This document shows positions 39,901-45,799 of a DNA stretch of 64,000 nucleotides, piece after piece. The translations under genes and the position numbers were made by a program. The stretch lies in contig OX421967.1 of the NCBI GenBank assembly GCA_949128115.1, positions 24,878,635 through 24,942,634 on the forward strand, given 5' to 3'. The stretch's first letter is position 1, and every line of letters starts with the position of its first letter. Source of the DNA: Anaspis maculata (lineage: Eukaryota > Arthropoda > Insecta > Coleoptera > Scraptiidae). Below the pieces are notes generated by a model that did no database searches, was not told the origin of the DNA, and saw only the letters and a list, made by a program, of their open reading frames with translations.

Positions 39901-42900
39901 AATGTTCGGCTACAAAGATCCGAAGCCTGTTTTGGGTGTCATTTTCATGAAACTCATTCAAGGTTCAGGCGCACTGTGAGGTGGAGATTCAGTGGTGAAT
40001 TAGCAGACTGCAGACTCTAATAGGCGCGAGTAATTATTGCGCATCAGGGTTGTTATTGTTGAAGCTGCCCCTACTCCTCACTGCACAAAAAGAAGTTTCC
40101 AAAAAGTCCTGTGACATTTTAAGACTTTGTAAATATAGTCCATGCCTTATTCACTTCTTATACATCCCACATTTTAAACTAGTAAGTACTAGTAAGTCTC
40201 ATCTATCCATCTATCTATAACTTTTTAGCGCATTTTCCATCTTGATGAAAATCGCTATTGCAACCGCTTTGTCCGTCCGTCCGTCCGTCCGTCCGTCCGT
40301 CCGTTCCTCGAACTCCTCCCAAACTAGACGACCTAGCTTTCTAATTTTTTCGCTGTTACATAGCTGCCACTCCCAAAGGAGGGCTAGGCTATATTGGATG
40401 TCTATATTGCGCCGCCAACATAGAGAAAACCGCCCCCGATAAACTTGAAATAACATAATATTGCACTTTCTACCAGACCTGATGCTCTGGTGTTCTCATT
40501 TTTTGAATAATACATAGTTGCCACTTATAAACGTAAGCCAAGAAACATTCCGTCATCAATATGCGCCGCCGACATGAAAAAACTGCTAAAAACCGCCCCC
40601 AATCACTTTAAAATGAAAAACATAAACCCGAAGACATAGCGATCTGATTCTTTCGGTATATAAATAGCTGACTAAAAATGGGAAAGGATAGGCTACTTTT
40701 GGTTAGTCGCCGCCCCCAGATTCCGCCCCCAAACGATAAAAAGTGCAACTTTCACAAATGTTACTGATTGAGATGTTCCCTTAAACATTTAGGAACTGCC
40801 AACTCAAATTGTGCAACATTTGCTCAGCCGAACGCTGCCGCTCCCACAAGCCGCCCCCAAAGTAAGAGATAAATGAAAAACATGAACCCAAAGACAAAGT
40901 GATCCAAGTTTTTCGCTATATGGATAGCTGACTAAAAATTGAAAAGGATAGGCTACTTCTGATATGGCGCCGCCTCCAGCTTCCGCCTCCAAAAGGAAAA
41001 AAGTGCAACTTCCAACAATTTTCACTGATTTAGCTGATACTGTTACCTCGAACATTTAGAAACTCTTGACTCAAACTGTGCAAGAATTTCTTTGCCAAAC
41101 TCTGCCGCTCCCACACGCCGCGCCGCCCCCAAAGTGAGAGATAAATGTAAAACATGACCCTGAAGACATAGCGATCTCATTCTTTCACTATATTGATAGC
41201 TGACTGAAATTGGAAAAATATAGGCCACTTTTAATTAGCCGCCGCTTCCAGCTGCCGCCTCCAAACAAACAAAAAATGCAACTTTCACAATTTTCACTGA
41301 TTGTCATATTTCCCTCACATTTAGAAACTCCCAACTCAAACTGTGCAACAGTTACTTTGCCGAATGCTGCCGCCCCCACACGCGCTGCCCTCAAAGTGAG
41401 AGATGAATGAAAAACATAAGCCCGAAGACATAACGATCTAATTCTTTCGCTATATGGATAGCTTACTAAAAATGGGAAAGAATAGGCTACCTTTGACATG
41501 GCGCCGCCTCCAACTTCCACCCCCCAAAGAAAAAGTGCAACTTTCAATAATTTCCACTGAATTACATTTTAATGTTACCCCAAACATTCAGAAACTCCCA
41601 ACTCAAACGGTGGAAGAATTTCTTTGCCAAACTCTGCCGCTCCCACACGCCGCCCCCAAAATAAGAGATGAATATAAAAGATAACCCTGAAGACATAGCG
41701 ATTAAATTGTTCCGCTATATAGATAGCTGACTAAAAATGAGAAGAGATAGGCCACTTTTGATTAGTCGCCGCCTCCAGCTCCCGCCCCCAAACAAAAAAT
41801 GCCACTTTTACAATTTTCATTGATTGTCATATTTCCTTAAACATTTAGAAACTCTCAACTCAAACTGTGCAACAGTTACTTTGCAGAATGCTGCCACCCC
41901 CACACGCTGCCCTCAAAGTAAGAGATAAATGGAAAACATGAGCCCGAAGACATAGCGATCTAATTCTTTCGCTATATGGATAGCCGACTAAAAATGGGAA
42001 AGAATAGACTACCTACTGTTGATTAGTCGCCGCTCCCAGCTCCCGCCCTCAAACAAAAAAATATATTGATGAGTAAAAGAATTTTTATTCAAATCTATTT
42101 CATTGGCAAGTACCTCATTCTGATAGCACAATATCACAATGAGTTTCGAGTGAAGAAAGTGGGCAAGGAATGGTGTTTCTCCTTCAACCAAATTTCTTTA
42201 CGTTCACAATATGCCTCTTTGAGAAAATGCGCTACTGAGACTCACGCACGTGAAGGCATACTCACTTGTTTGAACTCTATACTCGACTATACCTATGTTC
42301 TTCAAATCGATAATGAGCCTCAGAAAGCTCGCTTTCCTATTGGTATCCAATAACGGGGTTCCGAGGTAGCTAGGATGAGAAATAAACAACATCGTTACTT
42401 ATTTCTAGCTACCGATACCGACAAGCATGCAGTGTCGGACTGTCGGTGTACAGAACTGTGGTCTTGCGGCCTGATTACGGCGAGTATTTTGCGAGTCTGA
42501 ATAACGTAGTTCAATACATTTCTGGGTCTCTTTCGGGAAAATTGTAAGCGGTGTGTTCACTGAAGAGAATGGAATGAAAATGCCCATTGTCGAGTGGCCC
42601 CTGTGAAGTTGAGAAAACAAGTTGTAAAGTTATATCAGCACATGAGGTGACGCTGAGTGCACTGCGTTGAAAACTTGTTCATTTTCCCGCCCTCCATCTT
42701 TCTTCCCAAAACTTCCACTGTTGAATAAAAGTATTGGTTTTATCCTACCGGCCCAAATTTTATAGATCTCACCGGCCCAGGGGGTAAATTCCCTTTTACT
42801 CCCTTGGCCCATCCACCCCTGCTTAGGTTCATCGGCTTTATTTCATTATTTCTTTTTTCAAATATAAATAGAAGTTGATTTTCTGTTTTTCAAAATCTTC

Positions 42901-45693
42901 CTATTGTTTTTCACCGCCCTCTCCGTCTCTCTGGTTAGTCCCCACAGACAAGTGAAGAACTGACAGGTGAAATCACTGACAAAATATAATGCATCCTCTT
43001 GGTTTGTACGCCAATCCAACACCCTTTGACCAACACCCACCCAACACCCCACATATATTTGTTTCTAAAACACAAACAACATTTTTCTAGCACTCTTAAA
43101 TAAGCATTGAGGAACCTGATATTGACAGAAAGTTCAATTGTTCATGCTCCGACATAGGATCCTGATTCCCGTCTGTTTTCTTACAGTATTTTTCTTCAAA
43201 TCTTGGGAATGATAGACAATTTCAGTTTAAAAAAAACGTGTATATTGGCAACCAACGTTTCAACTTTCAACCTCGTTGACAGGTATTTTTCAAAGGAATG
43301 TAAATTCTAAGAAATACAATATAGAATAATAGTGCTTAAAAATGTAATAACACTAGAATAAAAGAGTAAATAAAAGAAAGTGGTGGAAACGGCGTGAAGA
43401 TGTTGACGAGGAGGTGGCACTCTTCATAAAACACGAGACAGAGCGAGATCAATGATGATGTTAATTATTTCTGGGTCTGGATCCAATGATCCAAATGAGC
43501 TGCTATTGTCGGTTAACACTGCTGGGAGTGATGACTTGATGAGGCAAGCTTTGAGAATGTTGTCTACAGTTCTGTGGAATTCTGGTAAGGTGTGTGATGG
43601 TTACCTCATGGCCACCATGGTCTCCTACTGTACACATCAGACATGAGACTTGAGCAAATAGTGGAATATATGATGCATAACTGCGGAGAAGTTGATTCCA
43701 AAAAGTGATGTAATAACTTACGTTACGAGATTAATATAGCCTTGTCATTAGGACTTGGACTTGAGGAAAGCTAACACTTGTAGTATATAGAGCCTTCAAG
43801 TGAATTTCGCCTCAAGTCACCTATGATTCTTGGAAAATTAGTAAGAAAACATGGCTTAGCGACCAGGCTTACTATGAGAGGAAATTTACTTCAACGCTTG
43901 ATACAATTAATAATCCTCACACAGGTGTGTGTAGACTGTAAGTTAGTATAAATCTTACGCAAACAATGACTTTACCTACCGATTCCTTTCATATGTACTG
44001 ACATCCTTGGCTCTTCCTGTTGGTTTCGTGGATCTTACAAATATCCTCCATTTGAAACAGCAATTAGGTTTTATAATTCGTACTGCTGTAACGAAAAAAA
44101 TAATTAATTATTCTGTCATGCATAGCTGTTTAGACCTAATCACAATACACTTACTTTTACTTACTTAATCCGGAGTCTTCCTACCGTTCGGTGTAAGACT
44201 ATAGGGCCCGAATTCAGCTTGTTCTGTTTGTTCTGTTCATCCATTCCATCCTGTTCTGGATCAACGCATCGATCTCCCACCTGCTGATGTCCTTCTCCTC
44301 CGCTACATGCCTCACCTCTTCCCGCCAGGTTTTTCTTGGTCTGCCTCTTCTAGTTCTTCCGAGAGTTCTTCCCTGTGCTCTCGCCTCATACACTCTCATG
44401 GGTTTCGTCTTTAACTACTGCTCTTTGAAAATCTTGTTCCCGATTCTGTCCCTTTTTGTCTTCCCCTCTATTTTTCGTAGGGATCTCGTCTCTGCAGCAT
44501 TCACTCGACTCTCGTACTTTCTTGTCAGGGTCCACGAGTCGCTCCCATAAAATCAGTGTTGGAGTCACCATCTTCTTCACTACCTCAACCTTTATTTCCT
44601 TTGTAACTTCTTTCTTCCCGAAAAATGTTTTTCTCATGGACCATGGGAGTTGTATATTCTTCGCACCCATTTCGCACCATAGCAATTCTTTCACTCACTT
44701 CTCTGTCCTGTCTTCCGTTCTCTTCAATTATTGTTCCTAGATATTTGTAGTGCTCTACTTGTTCGATGTTCGATAACAATAGACACTAACGTAAAATTGC
44801 ACTTATTGTTGTGGAGAACGTGCATTTTGACACTTTGATGCGGCATTGCCGAATGGTCAAAAGGGTACAGGGGGAATCAGATTGGCAGGTCCACATTTCG
44901 CTCTTATGTCGCCAAGATGTGACATTTTGCTTTTTGACAGCCGAACAGCGTTGCCACGTGTCGCGGCTGGGGTCTGTAGCGCTTATGGGCTGTCGCGGTA
45001 ACTGCCTGTCACCCTAAATTTTACGCTTCTGACCTACTTTTCTATTGACATCTGTTTGACGTGTGGGTGGCGTCCCTCCATGGTAAGCCCAAGGCATCGC
45101 GAAGCATGCACGTGACGCTAGATGACGTTAATTTCGCACCTTCTGGTCACAAAATCAGTTGTAACTCCTTAAAGAATTGTAATTTTCCCCAAAAAAATTG
45201 CTATGTCACTAAAGTGGCCTTTAAATTCTTAAATGCACCTACAAAGTGTTCTTTTTTTTTCAGAACGGCGAGGAGACTTGTCGAACCCAGGACCCCGTAG
45301 ACATCTCCAAAGTATCCGAGAGCATAGCCAAGGCCACGTGCACGGCGCTAGTCAAATACCTAGAGCTGCTGGTCAGCAATAATTTTCACAAAATTGGTAT
45401 TAGGACAACTCTCCATATTGAGAATGTACGTATTGTAACTATGTTATTTCCGGGGAGCGATCGCACTTACTTGGCATGAATGCAATGATTGTGACTTGCG
45501 TGTGGAGTAAATTTTAAACATCCAAGCGTTGCAGGTTTCGTATTTGGCTGGCAGTAATGCGATGAAGCTGCCTCCGATTTACATGAAAAGCCTGGACAAC
45601 GAGCTGATCCCGGTTCTGCACAGGATCACCTCCAACAATTTCGGGGACAATGCAATAACACTTGAACTAATATTTCACATCTTGAATAAATAG
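3193..45693 (+). CDS. Sara: Smad anchor for receptor activation (SARA, ZFYVE9-like), whole 14-exon coding span
   Basis: This early-endosome scaffold binds PI3P through its FYVE finger and presents receptor Smads to TGF-beta/Dpp receptors (known for the family). Joining 3193-4390, 13272-13805, 14169-14364, 17910-18475, 19574-19687, 20346-20510, 21456-21615, 22215-22365, 22419-22523, 22810-22969, 23474-23714, 24086-24212, 45264-45425 and 45535-45693 gives 4038 nt (1345 aa plus stop). All phases match and every junction is GT-AG. Order seen: acidic region (1-577), FYVE (about 588-645), Smad-binding segment (about 693-733), PP1-docking KSVMF (744-748), SARA C-terminal domain (about 925-1345). The human protein is about 1425 aa. 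The ATG at 3193 directly follows a splice acceptor (ttccag), so an unseen 5' UTR exon lies upstream; an in-frame ATG at 3160 would then be intronic. The paralogue ZFYVE16 is the alternative vertebrate name. Confidence 0.93.
5063..5861. mobile_element. 799-bp fold-back element with TACAGGGTGATCACGCG termini
   Basis: TACAGGGTGATCACGCG at the left and CGCGTGATCACCCTGTA at the right. The arms stay complementary for roughly 270 bp, with a second TACAGGGTGTT / AACACCCTGTA pair nested in the left arm. TA plus CAGGGTG termini recur all through the window. No transposase. Confidence 0.82.
6178..6472. mobile_element. 295-bp fold-back element
   Basis: The left arm begins GGGTGGTCTTGAAAATTTTC and the right arm ends TTCAAGACCACC. 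The arms are complementary for about 130 bp, including AATCCGCTAT and the AAATAAAAATCT block near the loop. Confidence 0.8.
6565..7206. repeat. Imperfect inverted repeat ending in CACCCTGTATA
   Basis: The segment at 6570-6665 (GACTTTTATTTTTGAAATTA onward) is found inverted at about 7030-7110. The right end carries the CACCCTGTATA terminus shared with other local fold-backs. The left terminus is not clear. Confidence 0.5.
6949..6982 (+). repeat. (AC)17 microsatellite
   Basis: Seventeen uninterrupted AC dinucleotides in Sara intron 1. Confidence 0.95.
7574..9146. mobile_element. 1.57-kb fold-back element, copy 1
   Basis: Starts TACAGGGTCCTGCAACAG and ends with the inverse (CTGTTGCAGG..CCTGTA). 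The arms remain complementary inward through the GCGCTATAACAAAAA and TTTCATTTTCTTGTT blocks. A second copy is at 32156-33866. No credible protein is encoded; short frames are repeat artefacts. Confidence 0.82.
9147..9271. mobile_element. GATCAAAAACTTT MITE, copy 1
   Basis: TACCGTATGATCAAAAACTT and its inverse bound 125 bp with a core TGGTCATTGGCAGGCAAACG. It abuts the right end of the 7574-9146 element, which suggests insertion at that TA. Other copies: 18761-18856 and 54532-54662. Confidence 0.85.
10100..10330 (-). mobile_element. tRNA-derived SINE
   Basis: Read on the minus strand, the 5' head has an A box (TGGTTCAGTGGTTAGAG) and a B box (GGGTTCGATCTTC) about 35 nt apart, as in a pol III promoter. 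A non-tRNA body follows. No acceptor-stem complementarity is evident, so it is not a functional tRNA gene. Confidence 0.75.
10351..11937. mobile_element. Giant 1.59-kb fold-back (two arms of about 780 bp, almost no loop)
   Basis: TAGCCCAGGCGCCAGGG at the left and CCCTGGCGCCTGGGCTA at the right. Complementarity can be followed through the cloverleaf-like CTGGCTGGAAACT block, ATGTCGGCGTCATGTCGCC, the ATACAGGGTGTACTG block and finally ACAGTATATTATATACC, which meets its mirror at about 11181. TAA flanks both ends. No coding capacity. It lies in Sara intron 1, so a Sara pre-mRNA would contain a very long hairpin. Confidence 0.88.
11938..13271. other. Rest of Sara intron 1, nothing recognised
   Basis: AT-rich, with short open frames lacking any family resemblance. 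No repeat with clear ends was found. Confidence 0.6.
13272..13805 (+). CDS. Sara: Sara coding exon 2: Ser/Thr/Glu-rich linker
   Basis: Encodes residues 400-577, rich in Ser, Thr, Asp, Glu and Pro, with no recognisable domain. The acceptor is ctaaaag|gt and completes a Gly codon (g|gt) from exon 1; its polypyrimidine tract is weak, so this is the least certain junction of the gene. The donor is catgg|gtatgt. The exon is clearly more GC-rich than its intron flanks, and the frame stays open throughout. Confidence 0.82.
14169..14364 (+). CDS. Sara: Sara coding exon 3: FYVE zinc finger
   Basis: Encodes residues 578-642. The three FYVE signatures are present: WIPD (588-591), RRHHCR (609-614) and RVC (639-641). 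Zinc ligands are C597, C600, C613, C616, C621, C624 and C641; the eighth, C644, comes from the next exon (RVCNRC). The basic motif binds PI3P and should place the protein on early endosomes. Acceptor ttacag|ct, donor acag|gtgagc, phase 2. Confidence 0.95.
15064..15201. mobile_element. 138-bp fold-back element
   Basis: CAATCCACCT and AGGTGGATTG are the termini; GCATACCTGT and ACAGGTATGC pair inside. Related to the interrupted element at 81-551. In Sara intron 3. Confidence 0.75.
16595..17015 (+). repeat. Tandem duplication, unit of about 224 bp
   Basis: Two imperfect direct copies each contain CGGATACTTACGG, AATAAATTCGACTTT, CAATGTTCGTATCATC and GTGCTTATAC in the same order. A shorter upstream trace (TTCGTATCTATCATGTGGTC) may be a third, eroded copy. 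Confidence 0.75.
17020..17909. other. End of Sara intron 3, nothing recognised
   Basis: Contains several ATGATCATTAAG palindromes (17280, 17345) that also occur at 15948, possibly remains of an old element. No coding signal. Confidence 0.5.
17910..18475 (+). CDS. Sara: Sara coding exon 4: Smad-binding segment and PP1-docking motif
   Basis: Encodes residues 643-831 and supplies the last FYVE cysteine (C644). A Ser/Ala/Pro-rich spacer is followed by NPNPNNPAEYCSTVPP (from 693) and PPPSVMVPVGVLK (to 733), the two blocks that mark the Smad-binding domain of vertebrate SARA. KSVMF at 744-748 fits the [RK]x(0-1)[VI]x[FW] PP1 catalytic-subunit docking motif. The exon is strikingly GC-rich, unlike the AT-rich introns. 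Donor gtcag|gtcagt, phase 1. Confidence 0.94.
18761..18856. mobile_element. GATCAAAAACTTT MITE, copy 2 (shortened)
   Basis: CGTATGATCAAAAACTTTCC and its inverse bound 96 bp with the same GGTCATTGGCAGGCAAACG core. The right arm has lost the AGGCAGGCTG block. Lies in Sara intron 4. Confidence 0.82.
19574..19687 (+). CDS. Sara: Sara coding exon 5
   Basis: Encodes residues 832-869, ending in LTFCLQLNLLVHLKIIN, which corresponds to the start of the conserved C-terminal half (vertebrate LLSMVKIVN region). Acceptor tttcaacag|at, donor caaca|gtaagt, phase 1 on both sides. Confidence 0.9.
20124..20304. mobile_element. 181-bp fold-back element (GGCCGTATTC termini)
   Basis: GGCCGTATTC and GAATACGGCC bound the element; inner AACATTA/TAATGTT also pair. 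In Sara intron 5, ending 42 bp before exon 6. Confidence 0.7.
20346..20510 (+). CDS. Sara: Sara coding exon 6
   Basis: Encodes residues 870-924, including the conserved stretches VNKHVWCFSTEGLINVGQ and DEIVIL followed by PKDIF. Family alignment is clear by eye. Acceptor tattctcag|tg, donor taaag|gtacaa, phase 1 on both sides. Confidence 0.93.
20697..20831. mobile_element. 135-bp near-perfect fold-back, GGAGTGTACTGA family
   Basis: The arms contain GACACGGAGTGTACTGATTT and its complement around a core TGGTGTCACAGTGACAAG. The same core and arm block occur at 32233-32386, and a diverged relative lies at 21113-21187. Confidence 0.85.
21113..21187. mobile_element. Diverged GGAGTGT-family fold-back
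   Basis: TATTTCACACGGAGTG and CACTCCGTGTGAAATA pair. The loop differs from the two longer copies. In Sara intron 6. Confidence 0.6.
21456..21615 (+). CDS. Sara: Sara coding exon 7
   Basis: Encodes residues 925-977, the start of the SARA-type C-terminal domain: LDSKNHAGFVYIRPTFQ and the conserved PYLIGILIHR. Acceptor tgctgcag|ga, donor ccacag|gtaaga, phase 2 at the 3' end. Confidence 0.93.
22215..22365 (+). CDS. Sara: Sara coding exon 8
   Basis: Encodes residues 978-1028, beginning WETPWAK and including LRLGAEYRYYPCP and GHTIINLLA. These are near-invariant blocks of the family. Acceptor tttgtcag|a, donor tagct|gtaagt, phase 0. Confidence 0.95.
22419..22523 (+). CDS. Sara: Sara coding exon 9
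   Basis: Encodes residues 1029-1063 (DFRNFSYTLPQIRGL, then IPVNRYDQ). The preceding intron is only 53 nt, the shortest in the gene. Acceptor tttttgtag|ga, donor tcag|gtgaat, phase 0. Confidence 0.94.
22810..22969 (+). CDS. Sara: Sara coding exon 10
   Basis: Encodes residues 1064-1116: MKSMNNSSDHILAFAG, DSHLVCIQD and INIHNKPRK are conserved blocks. Acceptor gtctcag|gt; the donor is read as aagg|gtaagt, phase 1, which restores the frame to exon 11. Confidence 0.92.
23474..23714 (+). CDS. Sara: Sara coding exon 11
   Basis: Encodes residues 1117-1196, with the family signature VTGASFIVFNGALKSSSG followed by AKSSIVEDG. The acceptor is gttttcag|tg. Two donors lie 5 nt apart (aat|gtaaag and taaa|gttagt). 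Only the second, ending at 23714, gives the phase-2 end needed to join exon 12. Confidence 0.9.
24086..24212 (+). CDS. Sara: Sara coding exon 12
   Basis: Encodes residues 1197-1239: VISPIDDQSMSG and IRWTEVFILQ match conserved positions. Acceptor gtttttag|tg; donor acag|gttagt opens the 21-kb intron. Phase 0. Confidence 0.92.
24537..25037. mobile_element. 501-bp fold-back element
   Basis: Termini GGGTGTTCCAC and GTGGAACACCC. The arms are complementary for about 220 bp, including GCGTGACGTCACGC, ACGTTAACAG and GGTAAAGCTGGATTCCCAGA. Starts 325 bp after Sara exon 12. Confidence 0.85.
25507..25656. mobile_element. 150-bp fold-back element (CAGCCC termini)
   Basis: CAGCCCGATACTGTTCGT and an imperfect inverse ending GGGCTG. 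A fragment with the same arm start (CCCTATTCTGTTCGTAAA) is at about 21710. Confidence 0.6.
25940..27190. other. Coding-like islands without identity
   Basis: On the minus strand, 26210-26407 and 26005-26253 read as overlapping stretches with plausible composition (for example HFSCPAPNLPGLIDK, then PTSAELLFGVPVLIS). There is no start, splice pattern or recognisable domain; they may be an eroded transposon gene. The rest of the interval shows nothing. Confidence 0.25.
27194..28149. mobile_element. Composite fold-back with repeated internal termini
   Basis: The terminus GTTCCGTATGCGGTGAAAC appears at both outer ends and again, in alternating orientation, near 27335-27395 and 27950-28015, where pairs are joined by ATTACCGCGGGGATATTATT. 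The whole thus forms nested hairpins about 956 bp long around a unique centre (27530-27830). Confidence 0.82.
29107..29303 (+). CDS. Possible small two-exon ORF inside Sara intron 12 (tentative)
   Basis: ATG at 29107 opens MQLQKTI; a consensus donor (atac|gtaagt, about 29131) and acceptor (acattacag, about 29190) remove a 60-bp intron. The joined frame continues HVELCEPLAHKVEILSP to TAG at 29301, about 44 aa. The upstream 150 bp is promoter-like in composition only. No homology is recognised, and this could be chance. Confidence 0.2.
29555..29892 (-). pseudogene. Coding-like relic, unidentified (possibly transposon-derived)
   Basis: The minus strand reads MPIIQIHLPNIYGHVGDQIS, then CEEVIEAGHLIVCGVTG. 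In shifted frames follow LGSVDQLLEQCCELVKPSPI and EQTESLEINASGIERRY, separated by a stop. The succession and composition look like an eroded gene. The last part weakly recalls the entry to YqaJ-type nuclease domains seen in some insect mobile elements. That resemblance is a guess. Confidence 0.3.
30640..32110 (-). other. Coding-like minus-strand islands, unidentified
   Basis: Frames at 30828-30637 (SEASKGFLARTGVKGRCFHC), 31482-31267 (PDMIITRVFDKDINQFW) and 32114-31926 (YELGESMVSARVGMNFF) have protein-like composition but no recognised family, no linked splice pattern and no clear start. They lie antisense within the Sara 21-kb intron. Confidence 0.2.
32156..33866. mobile_element. 1.7-kb fold-back element, copy 2, carrying a nested element
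   Basis: Same termini (TACAGGGTCCTGCAACAG and inverse) and internal blocks as 7574-9146. It is longer because a 154-bp palindrome is inserted at 32233-32386. Bounded by TA on both sides when CAGGG is taken as the terminus. Confidence 0.85.
32233..32386. mobile_element. 154-bp palindromic element nested in the 1.7-kb fold-back
   Basis: Termini CGATCGCACGCAAAATAAAC and the inverse; core TGGTGTCACAGTGACAAG as in 20697-20831. It is flanked by TACATA on both sides (32227-32232 and 32387-32392), whereas copy 1 of the host element has one uninterrupted ACATAAAATTATTG at the same point. Confidence 0.88.
34300..34930 (+). repeat. Left outer inverted repeat
   Basis: GGGTGGATGGGCCCAGG, GGGCCGGTAGGATAAAA, TCAACGCAGTGCACTCAGC and GGGGCCACTCGACA recur in inverse order at 42535-42840. 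This copy has about 300 bp of extra sequence between the second and third block. Confidence 0.8.
35535..35765 (+). mobile_element. tRNA-related SINE
   Basis: A B-box-like GGAGTTCAAATCCCGCC sits at about 35575, with a weaker A-box-like region upstream near 35550. The body runs through a GGGCGCTAATAAGC segment to an A/T-rich tail at about 35750. The A box is eroded. It lies inside the large inverted-repeat element at 35.1-40.0 kb. Confidence 0.6.
36390..36960 (+). repeat. GC-rich degenerate minisatellite
   Basis: Around 15 to 20 imperfect units of about 30 bp built as GAGTTG-x-ACCC-TCCAGGATGTC. It is markedly GC-richer than everything around it, and both strands give spurious open frames. Confidence 0.8.
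37445..37459 (+). repeat. Poly-C tract
   Basis: Fifteen consecutive C. Similar C or G runs occur at about 5824-5835, 19961-19974 and 45745-45758. Confidence 0.95.
38787..38963. mobile_element. 177-bp fold-back element
   Basis: TGACTGATTCAGTCCCTTGG and the inverse bound the segment; CAGCTGAAAATAGTCGCA pairs imperfectly inside. It lies within the 4.9-kb element, so it inserted later or is part of it. Confidence 0.75.
40271..40304 (+). repeat. (GTCC)n tetranucleotide microsatellite
   Basis: About eight uninterrupted copies. Confidence 0.95.
40460..42060 (+). repeat. 263-bp satellite-like tandem array, six copies
   Basis: The landmark AAGACATAGCGATC recurs at 40631, 40891, 41163, 41425, 41690 and 41947 (spacing 257-272). 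Each unit also has CTATATGGATAGCTGACTA, a CCGCC-rich segment and AACTCAAACTGTGCAA. Short frames reported within it are repeats of one another. Confidence 0.92.
42535..42840 (-). repeat. Right outer inverted repeat
   Basis: Reverse complement of the blocks at 34300-34930, without the extra 300 bp. Together they bracket about 8.5 kb of repeat-rich DNA in the Sara intron. Confidence 0.8.
43225..43295 (-). ncRNA. Hammerhead-ribozyme-like motif 1 (degenerate)
   Basis: On minus: an AACGAGG box, a short stem, then TTGAAACG. The GAAACGT segment can form stem III with a downstream ACGTT, giving a GUU cleavage triplet. TTTGAAAAA can pair with TTTTTTTAAA as stem I. The CUGANGA box is disrupted (CTGTCAACGA), so activity is doubtful. 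Confidence 0.3.
44155..44790 (-). pseudogene. 5'-truncated non-LTR retrotransposon (LINE) copy, C-terminal part of the reverse transcriptase ORF
   Basis: Minus-strand frames carry VEHYKYLGTIIEENGRQDREV, then KVEVVKKMVTPTL, then GRTRRGRPRKTWREEV. These are consecutive landmarks of arthropod LINE ORF2 C termini, here spread over different frames (44779-44585, 44694-44386, 44399-44214) by frameshifts. After the stop the element ends in TAAG/TAAA-type short tandem repeats at about 44150-44167, as in RTE-like tails. It is dead and truncated, and lies in the Sara 21-kb intron, antisense to it. Confidence 0.82.
45264..45425 (+). CDS. Sara: Sara coding exon 13
   Basis: Encodes residues 1240-1293 (NGEETCRTQDPVDISKV, then KIGIRTTLHIEN). 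The acceptor has a strong polypyrimidine tract (ttttttttcag). Content follows exon 12 collinearly with the vertebrate protein, so the 21-kb gap is an intron rather than a second gene. Donor gaat|gtacgt, phase 0. Confidence 0.92.
45535..45693 (+). CDS. Sara: Sara coding exon 14: C terminus and stop
   Basis: Encodes residues 1294-1345, starting VSYLAGSNAMKLPPIYM and ending LELIFHILNK before TAG at 45691. Acceptor gttgcag|gt. A candidate polyadenylation signal follows at 45783. Confidence 0.93.
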   Translation, partial: VSYLAGSNAMKLPPIYMKSLDNELIPVLHRITSNNFGDNAITLELIFHILNK

Positions 45694-45782
45694 TGAGGAT
45701 ATTCCATCGAAAATCTAAGAGGCATAATATACTCCTCTAGTACCCCCCCCCCCCCCCTCCCACACCCTGCTCACTCACTTAC

Positions 45783-45788
45783 AATAAA
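45783..45788 (+). terminator. AATAAA polyadenylation signal candidate for Sara
   Basis: AATAAA lies 90 nt after the Sara stop codon, following a poly-C run. It is the first canonical hexamer on this strand. The cleavage site itself is not identified. Confidence 0.6.
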
Positions 45789-45799
45789 TTTTATCAATA

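Larger units (their letters stand above)
35073..39979. mobile_element. 4.9-kb element with 400-bp terminal inverted repeats
   Basis: Left repeat 35073-35478 begins TCACAGTGCGCCTGAACCTT; right repeat 39577-39979 is its complement (blocks CTTCGGATCTTTGTAGCC, TTCACTTCTGACGTAAAC, AATCTACGTAGTATG). The interior carries a SINE, a GC-rich minisatellite, a poly-C tract and a smaller fold-back, but no transposase I can recognise. Confidence 0.82.

Noticed and set aside
40460..42060. CRISPR-like or gene-family array
   Set aside because: 263-bp period, whole unit repeats with no unique spacers, eukaryotic context: a satellite array.
44287..44740. Plus-strand frames around 44.3-44.7 kb
   Set aside because: Antisense of the LINE fragment.
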